From positions 4,340,001-4,404,000 of the forward strand of contig NZ_CP186694.1 of NCBI RefSeq assembly GCF_049532965.1: DNA of 64,000 bases, written 5' to 3'. A model generated the notes under the pieces. It worked only from the letters and a program-made list of their open reading frames with translations, ran no database searches and was not told where the DNA came from. Position numbers and translations under genes: made by a program. The first letter of the stretch is position 1, and each line of letters begins with the position of its first letter. Below are positions 54,694-63,260 of this stretch, piece after piece. This DNA comes from Roseateles sp049532965. Lineage in GTDB: Bacteria; Pseudomonadota; Gammaproteobacteria; Burkholderiales; Burkholderiaceae_C.

Positions 54694-55323
54694 GTGGACG
54701 TCATGCGGGTTGAGGGAAAGCTGCGGATATCGCTCAGCAAGCGACGGGGCCATGTGGTGCTGCGACGTGAACTCGCGGACCTGGCAAGCAAATCTCAACT
54801 CACGCAAGCGCTCAATGGACTGATCGCGGACGGGACGTTGATCCGTCTCAGGACCGGCGTCTACGCCAAGAGTTGCCGGGGTCCGGATGGCCGCCCTCAG
54901 TTGCCCGCGCCGCTCGAGATGCTGGAGAGCGAGGCGTACGAACGCCTGAAACGACAGCAAGGGCTTGTCCATCGCGCTCGGCATTCACGAGTGCATGTCG
55001 AACTACCCGCCAACGTCGACGAACTCCCCACGGAGTCGGTGGGGGAGTTCATCGAGACGTTCGCCCGCGCGAACGGCATCCGCTATCGCCGGACCGGATT
55101 GGATCTGTGGGCGGAGGCCGTGACGCGAGCCTCGGGTGATGACGTGCGGTTGGACCACGCGCAGGAACTGCTCGTGGCGCTCAAGAAGAAGAACCTCCTC
55201 AACGATCGGCAGTTCTCGCGACTGCTGACGAACCACATGAGAGAGGTCAATCGTGTTCGATCCGTTCAAGGACTTCGAGCAGGCGGGATACCTGCGAAAC
55301 GTCGATCGTCTGAAGGAGCTTGA
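54694..55323 (+). CDS. DUF6088/AbiEi-like antitoxin upstream of Fic
   Basis: About 209 residues; a GTG at 54694 or an ATG at 54703 (MRVEGKLRISL) starts the frame. A winged-helix-like N terminus (about 15-60; GHVVLRRELADLASKSQLTQALNGLIADGTLIRLRTGVYAK) resembles AbiEi-type antitoxin domains. The middle (LVHRARHSRVHVELPANVDELPTESVGEFIETFARANGIRYRRTG) looks like the DUF6088 type. Its 3' end overlaps the Fic gene by 71 bases in another frame. The pairing suggests an antitoxin for Fic; the family link is my recognition, not a search result. Confidence 0.68.
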   Translation: MDVMRVEGKLRISLSKRRGHVVLRRELADLASKSQLTQALNGLIADGTLIRLRTGVYAKSCRGPDGRPQLPAPLEMLESEAYERLKRQQGLVHRARHSRVHVELPANVDELPTESVGEFIETFARANGIRYRRTGLDLWAEAVTRASGDDVRLDHAQELLVALKKKNLLNDRQFSRLLTNHMREVNRVRSVQGLRAGGIPAKRRSSEGA

Positions 55324-55987
55324 AGAGGTCAAGCTCCAGGAGCATGCCTTCTTCATCGCGAATGTCGAAGTCGCGCTGTCTCGCCTGAGGAGGGTCCGCG
55401 GACCCATCGTCTACCGGCACTTTCTGCAGACACATCGTCTGCTCTTCGAGGGTTTCTATCCGTGGGCGGGGCTGGATCGCCACGCACTTGGCGTCGGTCG
55501 TTTGGTCGGCAAGGGCGACCGCGTCCACTTCGAGTTGGCAGAGCTCTGCCAGGCGGCTGTCGACCACGGCCTTCGGATGGGCAACAACCCGCGCACGATG
55601 CGCAAGCAGCCTGGAGCGGTGATGGGCGCGTTTGCGTGGGGGCATCCGTTTCTTGACGGGAACGGCCGGACGATGCTGCTCATTCATACGGAGTTGTGCA
55701 GGCGAGCGGGTTTCGCCATCGACTGGAATGCATCCGACAAGGGCAGCTACCTCGACGCATTGACCCGTGAACTCGCCGACCCGCGAGGCGCTCATCTTGA
55801 CGCCTACCTGGCGCCGCTGATGGTTGACATCGATGGTCGTGCAGACTTCGTTGGACGTTTGAAGCGTCTCCCCGGTCTGGATGGACTCGACAGCGTCGAG
55901 GCCAACGTGGATTACGCCGCGGACGACGTCAGCGCGCTTCAGTCCTATGCGGATCTGAAACGCGGGCGCGGAGAGGCTTTGCTGTAG
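55253..55987 (+). CDS. Fic-domain protein (probable toxin)
   Basis: 244 residues from a GTG, opening MFDPFKDFEQAGYLRNV. The Fic motif is HPFLDGNGRTML (131-142). The catalytic His and the anion-binding GNGR are present, but the final Arg of the canonical HPFx(D/E)GNGRxxR is Leu142, so activity may differ from standard AMPylation. No (S/T)xxxE(G/N) inhibitory helix is obvious inside the protein. Fic enzymes usually transfer AMP from ATP to a target hydroxyl. It overlaps the upstream antitoxin-like gene. Confidence 0.88.
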   Translation: MFDPFKDFEQAGYLRNVDRLKELEEVKLQEHAFFIANVEVALSRLRRVRGPIVYRHFLQTHRLLFEGFYPWAGLDRHALGVGRLVGKGDRVHFELAELCQAAVDHGLRMGNNPRTMRKQPGAVMGAFAWGHPFLDGNGRTMLLIHTELCRRAGFAIDWNASDKGSYLDALTRELADPRGAHLDAYLAPLMVDIDGRADFVGRLKRLPGLDGLDSVEANVDYAADDVSALQSYADLKRGRGEALL

Positions 55988-56151
55988 CGAGGGACAGGCC
56001 CCGGGGGGCTCTGTCGGCCGTCAGGTGTCGCCTGGCACGTCCATTCGGGTCCCTGCCGGGACCGCCTCGGCCAGGCTCCAGGCACAATCGCCCCGCGCTC
56101 GAAGGCGGTCCGGGGAGGACGCCGGCGCACCAAAAGAATCGAAGCGTTCCC

Positions 56152-56634
56152 ATGTCCGATGCCTCCATCGAGCGGCTGCTCCAGCCCAGCCTGGACCATG
56201 CCCAGGCGCCCGCCCGCGCGCCGTATTCCGCTAGCGCGCAATTCCTGACGGGATTCTTCGGCGGTCCGCTGGCCGTGCTGTTCTGCTTCGGCGCCAGCGT
56301 GCACCGGCTGGACCGCTGGCGCGAGGACGCCTGGTTCCTCGCCGTGCTCGCCGTCGCGCTGTTCGGCGCCGTCTACCTGCCGCAAACTCCGTTCGGGGCG
56401 CCAGTGCGCCATTGGTGGCTCGATCTGCTGGGCAGCGGCGCCATGCGGATCTGGACCACGCTCTGGACCTCGCTGGCCGCGCTCGTGGCCATCCATCGCC
56501 ATCGCCGCCAGCGCCGCGCCGCGGACCTGATGGGCCTGAGTGTCGAGCGCCCCTTCCTCTCCTGCGCGCTGATCGTCGTGGCGGCGATCATCGGCAGCTT
56601 CGTGGTCAGCGCCGCCATCAAGGGGTTGATCTGA
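56152..56634 (+). CDS. Membrane protein of a TPR/AAA gene cluster
   Basis: 160 residues with four likely transmembrane helices (about 29-48, 60-78, 93-115, 135-158: FLTGFFGGPLAVLFCFGASV, WFLAVLAVALFGAVYLP, and SCALIVVAAIIGSFVVSAAI at the end). No recognisable domain. Its stop TGA overlaps the ATG of the next gene by one base (TGATG), so translation is coupled. Function unknown; context with the TPR and AAA genes suggests a membrane complex. Confidence 0.72.
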   Translation: MSDASIERLLQPSLDHAQAPARAPYSASAQFLTGFFGGPLAVLFCFGASVHRLDRWREDAWFLAVLAVALFGAVYLPQTPFGAPVRHWWLDLLGSGAMRIWTTLWTSLAALVAIHRHRRQRRAADLMGLSVERPFLSCALIVVAAIIGSFVVSAAIKGLI

Positions 56635-57548
56635 TGGAGCCCACCGATTCCCGTCTTTCCGACGCGCCGGCCTCCGCGCAACAGCCACCGGGCGTCGTCG
56701 AGCTGCTCGAGCGCGCCGAACTGCTGATCGAGCGCCGCCGCTGGCGCGAGGCCGAGACCGTGCTGCGACAGGCGCTCGCGCTCGAACCGGAGCATGCCGG
56801 GCTGCTGACCGAGCTCGCCCGTACCCGCTTCTCGCAGGACGACAACTTCGAGGCGGAGCGCCTGCTGCGTGAGGTGCTGGCGAAGGATCCGTCCCACCTG
56901 GAGGCCCGCTACCTGCTGTTCCACGTGCTCGTCGACATGGACGAGGTCGTGGAGGCCGAGTCGGTGATCCTCGCGCTGCTGCGCGAAAGTCCCGGCATGC
57001 CGGGCTTCTACGTCGCCTACGCGCGGCTGATGCTGCGCGCGCTGGAGCTCGACAAGGCACGTGCGTTGACCACCGAAGCGCTGCGGCTGGAGCCCAACCG
57101 CCACGAGACGCTGCACATGGCGGCCCTGTGCGACCTCGTGGAGGGCCGGCGCGGGGACGCCGCCGCGCTGCGCCGCCTGTTGGTCGAGGATCCGGGCAGC
57201 CGCGCGACGCTGTCGCTGGTGATCAACGCGCTGATCGAACGCGGTCAGGTACGCGAGGCCTATCGGCTGTCGAAGCAGATGCTGCGAGCGCAGCCGGATG
57301 ACCCGTTCGCACTGGCGCGCGTGAAGGCCCTGGCCGGGGACGCGCACTGGGCGTTGCGGCCGCTGTGGCCGCTGCAGCGCTGGGGCTGGACCGGCGCCGT
57401 CGCGATGTGGGTGGGAGCCGTCGCGATCGGGCGCGTCCTGGAGCGGGTCGCGCCCGTGTGGGCCGACCTGTTCTGGACCTGCTGGCTGATCTACGCGATC
57501 TACAGCTGGGTCGCGCCGCCGCTCGTGCGCCGCCTGGCCGCACGCTGA
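56634..57548 (+). CDS. Membrane-anchored tetratricopeptide-repeat protein
   Basis: 304 residues starting one base before the upstream stop. TPR-like helical repeats cover about 20-235 (VELLERAELLIERRRWREAETVLRQALALEPEHAGLLTELARTRFSQ; EAERLLREVLAKDPSHLEARYLL). Two transmembrane helices at the C terminus (about 245-300: WGWTGAVAMWVGAVAIGRVLE, WADLFWTCWLIYAIYSWVAPPLV) anchor it. It resembles a scaffold. Followed 125 bases later by the AAA ATPase. Confidence 0.8.
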   Translation: MEPTDSRLSDAPASAQQPPGVVELLERAELLIERRRWREAETVLRQALALEPEHAGLLTELARTRFSQDDNFEAERLLREVLAKDPSHLEARYLLFHVLVDMDEVVEAESVILALLRESPGMPGFYVAYARLMLRALELDKARALTTEALRLEPNRHETLHMAALCDLVEGRRGDAAALRRLLVEDPGSRATLSLVINALIERGQVREAYRLSKQMLRAQPDDPFALARVKALAGDAHWALRPLWPLQRWGWTGAVAMWVGAVAIGRVLERVAPVWADLFWTCWLIYAIYSWVAPPLVRRLAAR

Positions 57549-57672
57549 GCAGCGCCGGGACGCGAGGCACCACCAAGACGCATCGCCTTGATGCTCGCCT
57601 CGACGTCCACCTCGACGCACGCCTTGCCCTTCATCCCCATGGACCCTGGCCTTCCGACTTCGGACCCTCGCA

Positions 57673-58911
57673 ATGCAAGAACTTGAGCAGGCGCTGCTGA
57701 CCGCGCCCTTTGACCATGAGCTGCGGGCTCGCTATGCGCGTGCGCTGCTGAACGAGCGCCGGACGGGCGAGGCGCAGGTGCAGGCCGGACTGCTGGCGCA
57801 GCAGCGGCCCGACGATGCGGCGACGCTCGTGATCCAGGCGCTGTGCCGCCTGGACGACGATCCTGCTGGCGCACTGGATCTCTATCTGCGCGCCCGCCAC
57901 GCGCCCGGCTTCGAGCCGGACGCCGCGCTGGATGATCTGGCCGGGCAGGCGCAACCGGCGCGTGGCGAAGTGCCGCCGCCCGGCGGGCCACGGCTCCAGC
58001 TGGTGGGCGGCGGTCAGCCGGCGCGTGTCGCGGCGATCCAGCAGGTGGCGCAGGAGAAGGTGCGCTTCTCCAGCATCGTCGGCATGGACGCGCTGAAGAG
58101 GACGATCCGGCTGAAGATCATCGAGCCCTTCCTCAAGCCGGGGCTGTTCCAGCGCTTTCGCATGGGCAGCGGCGGCGGCATCCTGCTCTACGGCCCGCCG
58201 GGCTGCGGCAAGACGATGCTGGCGCGCGCCGTCGCCAACGAATGCGAGGCCGAGTTCATTGCCGTGGGCGTGTCGGACGTGCTCACCATGTGGCAGGGCG
58301 AGAGCGAGCGCAACCTGGCGTCGATGTTCGAGCGCGCCCGCAGCCACACGCCTTGCGTGCTGTTCTTCGACGAGCTGGACGCGCTGGCCTACGCGCGCTC
58401 CAAGGCGTCGAGCGCCAGCACCCGGACCGTGGTCAACGGGTTCCTGACCCAGCTCGACGGCCTTGGCAAGGACAACCAGGGCGTGCTGGTGCTCGCGGCG
58501 ACCAACATGCCGTGGGACGTCGACGACGCGATGAAGCGGCCGGGCCGCTTCTCGCGCCAGATCTTCGTGCCTCCGCCCGATGCCGCCGCGCGCCAGGAGA
58601 TGCTGCGCATCAAGCTCACCGGCGTGCCGGCCGAATCGCTCGATCTGCCCGCCCTGGCGGCCCGCACGCCGCATTGCTCGGGCGCCGACATCGACGGGCT
58701 GATCGAGCTGGCGAAGGAATCGGCGCTCCTCGACAGCCTGGCCGGCGACGAACGGGGCCTGCGCATGGCCGACTTCGACGCGGCGCTCGCGTCCTTGCTG
58801 CCCTCGACGCTGGAGTGGCTGCGCACCGTGCGCAATGTCGTCAAGTACGCCGGGGAGGACGCCAGCTACCGCGACGTCGGTGCCTACCTGAAGCAGCACA
58901 AGATGCTGTGA
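57673..58911 (+). CDS. AAA ATPase of the Vps4/katanin/spastin-like type with TPR N terminus
   Basis: 412 residues. Residues 1-90 are helical and TPR-like. The AAA core begins VRFSSIVGMDALKRTIRLKIIEPFLKPGLF. Walker A is GPPGCGKT (174-181), the pore loop is VLTMWQGESERNL (compare KWxGESE in Vps4), Walker B is VLFFDELDAL, and TNMPWDVDDAMKRPGRFSRQ is the second region of homology with Arg finger. The C-terminal helical part ends LPSTLEWLRTVRNVVKYAGEDASYRDVGAYLKQHKML, much like the meiotic clade of AAA proteins. Substrate unknown. It closes the membrane/TPR/AAA cluster. Confidence 0.85.
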   Translation: MQELEQALLTAPFDHELRARYARALLNERRTGEAQVQAGLLAQQRPDDAATLVIQALCRLDDDPAGALDLYLRARHAPGFEPDAALDDLAGQAQPARGEVPPPGGPRLQLVGGGQPARVAAIQQVAQEKVRFSSIVGMDALKRTIRLKIIEPFLKPGLFQRFRMGSGGGILLYGPPGCGKTMLARAVANECEAEFIAVGVSDVLTMWQGESERNLASMFERARSHTPCVLFFDELDALAYARSKASSASTRTVVNGFLTQLDGLGKDNQGVLVLAATNMPWDVDDAMKRPGRFSRQIFVPPPDAAARQEMLRIKLTGVPAESLDLPALAARTPHCSGADIDGLIELAKESALLDSLAGDERGLRMADFDAALASLLPSTLEWLRTVRNVVKYAGEDASYRDVGAYLKQHKML

Positions 58912-58956
58912 TTGCCCTCGCCGTGGCCATGACCCCAGGTCGCCACGGCGGCGGCG

Positions 58957-59874
58957 TCAACGCAGCGCCAGGTCCAGCGCCGTGCCCGCGAAGATCGCGA
59001 AGCCGACCCAGTGGTTCTCGCGGAAGGCCTTGAAGCAGCCGTCGCGGGTGCGGTCCTTGATCAGCGTGTAGTGCCACACGACCTGCGCGGCCGCCGCGGC
59101 CAGGCCCGCCAGGAACCAGTGGCCCATCCCCAGGCGCAGGCCCAGCGCGGCCCACAGCGCCAGGAACACCACGTAGAACGCCATCACCCCGATGACGTCG
59201 AAGCGGCCCAGCGTGAGCGCGGAGGTCTGGATGCCGATGCGGATGTCGTCGTCGCGGTCGACCATCGCGTACTCGGTGTCGTACGCGAGCACCCAGAACA
59301 GGTTGGCGGCGAGCAGGCCCCACGCCGCGAGCGGCACCGAGGCCGCGATCGCCTGGATGCTCCATTCCTTGCCGCCGAGTGCCGCCGAGAACGCCATCGG
59401 GATGCCGAAGGAGAATGCGACGCCCAGCACCGCCTGCGGCATCGACACCCAGCGCTTGGTGAACGGGTAGAGGATGGTGACGCCGAGCGCGGCGAAGGAC
59501 AGCAGGATCGTCGGCGGATTGGTGGTCAGCACCAGCGCGAAGGCGATCAGCGACAGCACCGCGCCGAGGCCCAGGGCCTCCCTGACCGAGACCAGCCCGG
59601 CGGTGACGGGGCGCTGGGCGGTGCGCTTGACGTGCTTGTCGAAGTCGCGGTCAGCGACGTCGTTGACCGCGCAGCCGGCGCTGCGCATCAGGAAGGTGCC
59701 GATCGCGAAGACCAGCAGCAGATGCCAGCCGGGCCAGCCATCGGCGGCCATCCACAGCGCGGAGAGCGTGGGCCACAGCAGCAGGTAGGTGCCGGCCGGG
59801 CGATCCCAGCGGATCAGGTTGAGGTACAGCGACAGACGCGACGGCGCGGCGGAGGAGGGGGCGGCGGGAGTCAT
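58957..59874 (-). CDS. ubiA: 4-hydroxybenzoate octaprenyltransferase UbiA
   Basis: 305 residues with 7-9 transmembrane helices. The two Asp-rich motifs are NDVADRDFDKHVKRTAQRPVTAG and YDTEYAMVDRDDDIRIGIQTS, which bind the polyprenyl diphosphate. It prenylates 4-hydroxybenzoate in ubiquinone synthesis, the step after UbiC. It is divergent from the XRE-ImmA gene and convergent with the AAA gene. Confidence 0.96.
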   Translation of the reverse strand: MTPAAPSSAAPSRLSLYLNLIRWDRPAGTYLLLWPTLSALWMAADGWPGWHLLLVFAIGTFLMRSAGCAVNDVADRDFDKHVKRTAQRPVTAGLVSVREALGLGAVLSLIAFALVLTTNPPTILLSFAALGVTILYPFTKRWVSMPQAVLGVAFSFGIPMAFSAALGGKEWSIQAIAASVPLAAWGLLAANLFWVLAYDTEYAMVDRDDDIRIGIQTSALTLGRFDVIGVMAFYVVFLALWAALGLRLGMGHWFLAGLAAAAAQVVWHYTLIKDRTRDGCFKAFRENHWVGFAIFAGTALDLALR

Positions 59875-59944
59875 GGCGCGGATTGTCGCGCTCGCGCTTT
59901 TGATTGCGGAGTCGGGAGGAAACGACTGGTCGCCTCGCGAAATG

Positions 59945-59987
59945 CTCGTTAAATCGAGCGTTAGGTCGATAAGGCTCGATTAAACGA
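59945..59987. promoter_or_regulatory. Paired operator candidates upstream of the XRE-ImmA gene
   Basis: TCGTTAAATCGA at 59946-59957 and TCGATTAAACGA at 59976-59987 are near-identical copies in opposite orientation (reverse complement differs at one base within 12). The centres are 30 bases apart, about three helical turns. They lie about 80 bases before the ATG of the XRE-family gene and are the likely autoregulatory sites. Confidence 0.55.
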
Positions 59988-60065
59988 ACGTCGGCCACCA
60001 CGTTGGGCTTCCACAACTTGAAAAAACTTGATTACTTGGTGGGCAGCCCAGACAATTCACCGGTT

Positions 60066-61193
60066 ATGTACAAGGTTGTCCACAGCGAGAACATCAGGGC
60101 TGCGCTCGCCCAGAAGGGGTGGACGCAGAAGCAATTGGCCGCGGCGCTCGATGTGTCCGCCCAAGCGGTGACGTTATGGCTCAAGGGAGAAGGACTTCCA
60201 CGGCCGGACAAGCTGCTGAAGCTCGCTACCACGCTGAAGCTGCCGTTAGGGCAATTGGTCAAGTTTGAGGACCCGGACCGTCCCGTGATTGCGTTCAGGA
60301 AGCGGGCGGCGACCAAAACGACCCAACAGCACGTCGACGACGCAATCACGCGCGGAAAGTTGCTCCGGGCGTTGGTGCCTTCGCTTCCGGAGCTGAAGGC
60401 GCTCCGCACCGAATTGCCCAACCCGAGCGTCGCCTATGCCGACCTGCAAAGGGCCGTCAGCCAAACTCGAACCAAGCTGGGCATCGGGCAGGATGCCAAG
60501 CTCGCGTACTCGGTGCTCATCAGCGAATTCGCTGCGAATGACGCCTTCATCGTGCCTGTGCTCTGGGGGGAGAAAAGCCGCCATGAGAACGCGCTGCACA
60601 TCCTGCTTCCGGCGACGCGCGTCACCTTCATTTACTTGAATCTCGATGCCCGGATCGAGGACTTCAAGTTCTGGATGGCGCATGAGCTGGCGCACGTCTA
60701 CACGCCACAGCTGGCAGGGACCGATGGGGGCGAGGATTTCGCCGACGCCTTTGCCGGAGCATTGTTGTTCCCTCAGACGCTCGCCGAAAGGACATGGCGC
60801 GAGGCCAGCGCCTGCCGTCGCAAAGGCGAAATCATCGCAACGCTGAAACGTCACGCGGCAGAGCACGAAATCTCCCTCTTCACCGTGTATCGCCAGGTGC
60901 AGGACTATGCCGTGGCGCATGAAGCGAAGCCTCTGGCGTTGAACGAAGGCGCCGACATCCATGCGGTTCGAAGTGCGATTCGAGGCAGCACGGTGGCGCA
61001 GGATCTCTTCGGGAGCGAACCGCCTGAGCCTGCCGCCTATCTGGCCGCGGCCCAGAACGTGTTCCGCAGTGAGTTCTTTCCCTCGTTGCAGCGAATGTTC
61101 AGGACCCATGGCACCGGCCCCGCGTATCTGCAGCAGATCCTGGATTTGCCGCTATCCGATGCGACCGCACTTCATGCTGCGCTGATGCGGTGA
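60066..61193 (+). CDS. XRE HTH plus ImmA/IrrE family metallopeptidase
   Basis: 375 residues from the ATG at 60066 (MYKVVHSENIRAAL); a TTG at 60003 is less likely. Helix-turn-helix at about 8-62 (RAALAQKGWTQKQLAAALDVSAQAVTLWLKGEGLPRPDKLLKLATTLKLPLG). The zinc peptidase motif is HELAHVYTP (at about 207-215), with the third ligand Glu probably in EDFADAFAGALLFP. Such proteins cleave repressors or act as antitoxins. Here it is followed in frame by a PIN-domain remnant, the position of a former toxin. Confidence 0.85.
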   Translation: MYKVVHSENIRAALAQKGWTQKQLAAALDVSAQAVTLWLKGEGLPRPDKLLKLATTLKLPLGQLVKFEDPDRPVIAFRKRAATKTTQQHVDDAITRGKLLRALVPSLPELKALRTELPNPSVAYADLQRAVSQTRTKLGIGQDAKLAYSVLISEFAANDAFIVPVLWGEKSRHENALHILLPATRVTFIYLNLDARIEDFKFWMAHELAHVYTPQLAGTDGGEDFADAFAGALLFPQTLAERTWREASACRRKGEIIATLKRHAAEHEISLFTVYRQVQDYAVAHEAKPLALNEGADIHAVRSAIRGSTVAQDLFGSEPPEPAAYLAAAQNVFRSEFFPSLQRMFRTHGTGPAYLQQILDLPLSDATALHAALMR

Positions 61194-61199
61194 TTTCCG

Positions 61200-61307
61200 T
61201 TGACGCTGCTGTTGCTCGACACCTGCGCGTACCTGCGATTGGCGCGTCGCGTGAAGCACACGGCCTTTCTGAAAGTCTTTGGGCCGGAGCTCAAGACCTC
61301 TGCCTGA
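61200..61307 (+). pseudogene. Truncated PIN-domain remnant after XRE-ImmA
   Basis: After the XRE-ImmA stop, a reading frame beginning TTG (61200) encodes LTLLLLDTCAYLRLARRVKHTAFLKVFGPELKTSA and stops at 61305-61307, about 35 residues. LLLLDTCAYLRLA is the typical PIN start, with its first catalytic Asp and the Cys/Asn position. It breaks off at the 3' end of livM, where the remaining ~100 residues of a PIN domain would be expected. It is best read as a fragment of a former toxin gene; without a start codon or ribosome binding site, expression is doubtful. Confidence 0.6.
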
Positions 61308-62268
61308 GCCGCTCCCACAGCGCCCCCGCCTCGCCCACCAAGCCCCGGCGGAACGCCAGCACGCAGACGATGAAGATCAACCCGGTCACGAGGCTGACCG
61401 ACTCCCCGAGTCCCGTGAACCACTGGATGCCCGTGACGTTGGCCAGCCACTGGCCGAAGTCGCCGATCTTGTTTTCCAGCGCGATGATCACCAGCGCGCC
61501 GACGATCGGCCCGACCATCGTCCCCATGCCGCCCACCAGCGTCATCAGGATCACCAGGCCCGACGTGGTCCAGATCGCGTCCGTCAGCGTCGCGAAGCCC
61601 AGCACCAGCGTCTTGGTGGCGCCCGCCAGCCCCGCCAGCGCCGCCGACAGCACGAAGGCCATCAGCTTGAACCGGCCCGCGTCGTAGCCCAGCGAGGTCG
61701 CGCGCGCCTCGTTCTCGCGGATCGACGTCAGCACCTGGCCGAACGGCGAATGCACCGTCCGATAGATCAGCCAGAAGCCGAAGACGAAGATCGCCAGCAC
61801 CAGGTAGTACAGCGCGTTGTCGTTCTCCAGGTTGATGCCCAGGAAGCTGCCTCGCGGCACCGACTGCAGGCCGTCCTCGCCGCCGGTGAACGGCGCCTGC
61901 AGGAAGTAGAAGAACAGCATCTGCGCCAGCGCCAGCGTGATCATCGAGAAATAGATGCCCGAGCGCCGGATCGCCAGCAGCCCGAACACCAGTCCCGCCA
62001 GCGCCGCCATCAGCGTGCCGAAGGCAATGCCCAGCAGCGGCGGGAATCCCCACACCTTCAGCGCATGCCCGGCCGCATAGGCCGCCGCGCCGAGGAAGGC
62101 CGCATGCCCGAAGCTCAACAGCCCCGTGAAGCCGATCAGCAGGTTGAAGGCGCACGCGAACAGCGCGTAGCACAGCACCTTCATCGCGAAGATCGGATAC
62201 ACGCCCAGGAACGGCAGCAGTGCGATGCCGATGAACAGGGCCACGTAGCCCAGCGGTTTCTTGTTCAT
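61291..62268 (-). CDS. livM: Branched-chain amino acid ABC transporter permease LivM
   Basis: 325 residues, 8-9 transmembrane helices. The family signature GFTGLLSFGHAAFLGAAAY appears near residue 48-66, followed by GLLAIRRSGIYFSMITLALAQM and the EAA-like loop SIRENEARATSLGYDAGRFKLMAFVLSAALAGLAGA. The start ATG overlaps livH by four bases. It pairs with LivH to form the membrane channel. The upstream ATPase genes livG and livF are not in the window. Its 3' end abuts the truncated PIN remnant on the other strand. Confidence 0.94.
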   Translation of the reverse strand: MNKKPLGYVALFIGIALLPFLGVYPIFAMKVLCYALFACAFNLLIGFTGLLSFGHAAFLGAAAYAAGHALKVWGFPPLLGIAFGTLMAALAGLVFGLLAIRRSGIYFSMITLALAQMLFFYFLQAPFTGGEDGLQSVPRGSFLGINLENDNALYYLVLAIFVFGFWLIYRTVHSPFGQVLTSIRENEARATSLGYDAGRFKLMAFVLSAALAGLAGATKTLVLGFATLTDAIWTTSGLVILMTLVGGMGTMVGPIVGALVIIALENKIGDFGQWLANVTGIQWFTGLGESVSLVTGLIFIVCVLAFRRGLVGEAGALWERLRQRS

Positions 62269-63152
62269 TTCTCTTTGCCGAACAGGCCGGCGGGACGCAC
62301 CAGCAGCACCACGGCCATGATGACGAACACCACGGTGTTGGACGCTTCCGGATAGAAGACCTTGGTCAGTCCCTCGATCACGCCCAGCCCCAGGCCGGTC
62401 AGGATCGAGCCCAGGATCGAGCCCATGCCCCCGATCACCACCACCGCGAAGACGACGATGATCAGGTTGGAGCCCATCAGCGAATTCACCTGCAGGATCG
62501 GCGCCGCCAGCACGCCGGCGAAGCCCGCCAGCGCCACGCCGCCCGCGTAGGTCAGCGTCACCAGCCGCGGCACGTTTACGCCGAAGGCCTGCACCAGCTT
62601 CGGGTTCTCGGTGCCGGCGCGCAGCGTCGCTCCCAGCGACGTCTTCTCGATCAGCACCCACACGCCCAGGCAGACCACCAGCGAGGCCAGCACCACCCAG
62701 GCGCGGTAGTTGGGCAGGATCATGAAGCCCAGGTTGGTCGCGCCCTGCAGCGCCTCCGGCGCCGAGTACGGCTGCCCGCCCACGCCGAAGAAGGACCGGA
62801 ACACGCCCTCGATCACCAGCGTCAGCCCGAAGGTCAGCAGCAGCCCGTAGAGGTGGTCCAGCTTGTAGAGCCACTGCAGCAGCAGCCGCTCGATGACCAG
62901 CCCGAAGACCCCGACGATCAGCGGCGCGATCAGCAGCATCGCCCAGTAGTTGACGCCGAAGTACTCCAGCCCCATCCACGCGAGGAACGCGCCCATCATG
63001 TACAGCGCGCCATGGGCGAAGTTGATGATGTTCAGCATGCCGAAGATCACCGCCAGGCCCAGCGACAGCATCGCGTAGAACGAGCCGTTCACCAGCCCCA
63101 GCAAGAGCTGCCCCAGCAGCGCGGGCAGCGGGACGCCAAAGATGTCGGTCAT
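62265..63152 (-). CDS. livH: Branched-chain amino acid ABC transporter permease LivH
   Basis: 295 residues, multiple transmembrane helices. LLLGLVNGSFYAMLSLGLAVIFGMLNIINFAHGALYMMGAF is the typical LivH start; the loop SLGATLRAGTENPKLVQAFGVNVPRLVTLTYAGGVALAGFAGVL is the EAA region. Membrane partner of LivM with overlapping ends. The receptor gene lies about 108 bases upstream on the same strand. Confidence 0.95.
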   Translation of the reverse strand: MTDIFGVPLPALLGQLLLGLVNGSFYAMLSLGLAVIFGMLNIINFAHGALYMMGAFLAWMGLEYFGVNYWAMLLIAPLIVGVFGLVIERLLLQWLYKLDHLYGLLLTFGLTLVIEGVFRSFFGVGGQPYSAPEALQGATNLGFMILPNYRAWVVLASLVVCLGVWVLIEKTSLGATLRAGTENPKLVQAFGVNVPRLVTLTYAGGVALAGFAGVLAAPILQVNSLMGSNLIIVVFAVVVIGGMGSILGSILTGLGLGVIEGLTKVFYPEASNTVVFVIMAVVLLVRPAGLFGKEK

Positions 63153-63260
63153 GAGTGGTGGCTCATCTCAATCGTCAATCGTCGGGAACGTCGATCCGGC
63201 CGCGGGCACCGCGGTCGGCCGCGCGGCCGCCGGGCCACGTGGCCTGCGGACCGCGTCAGA

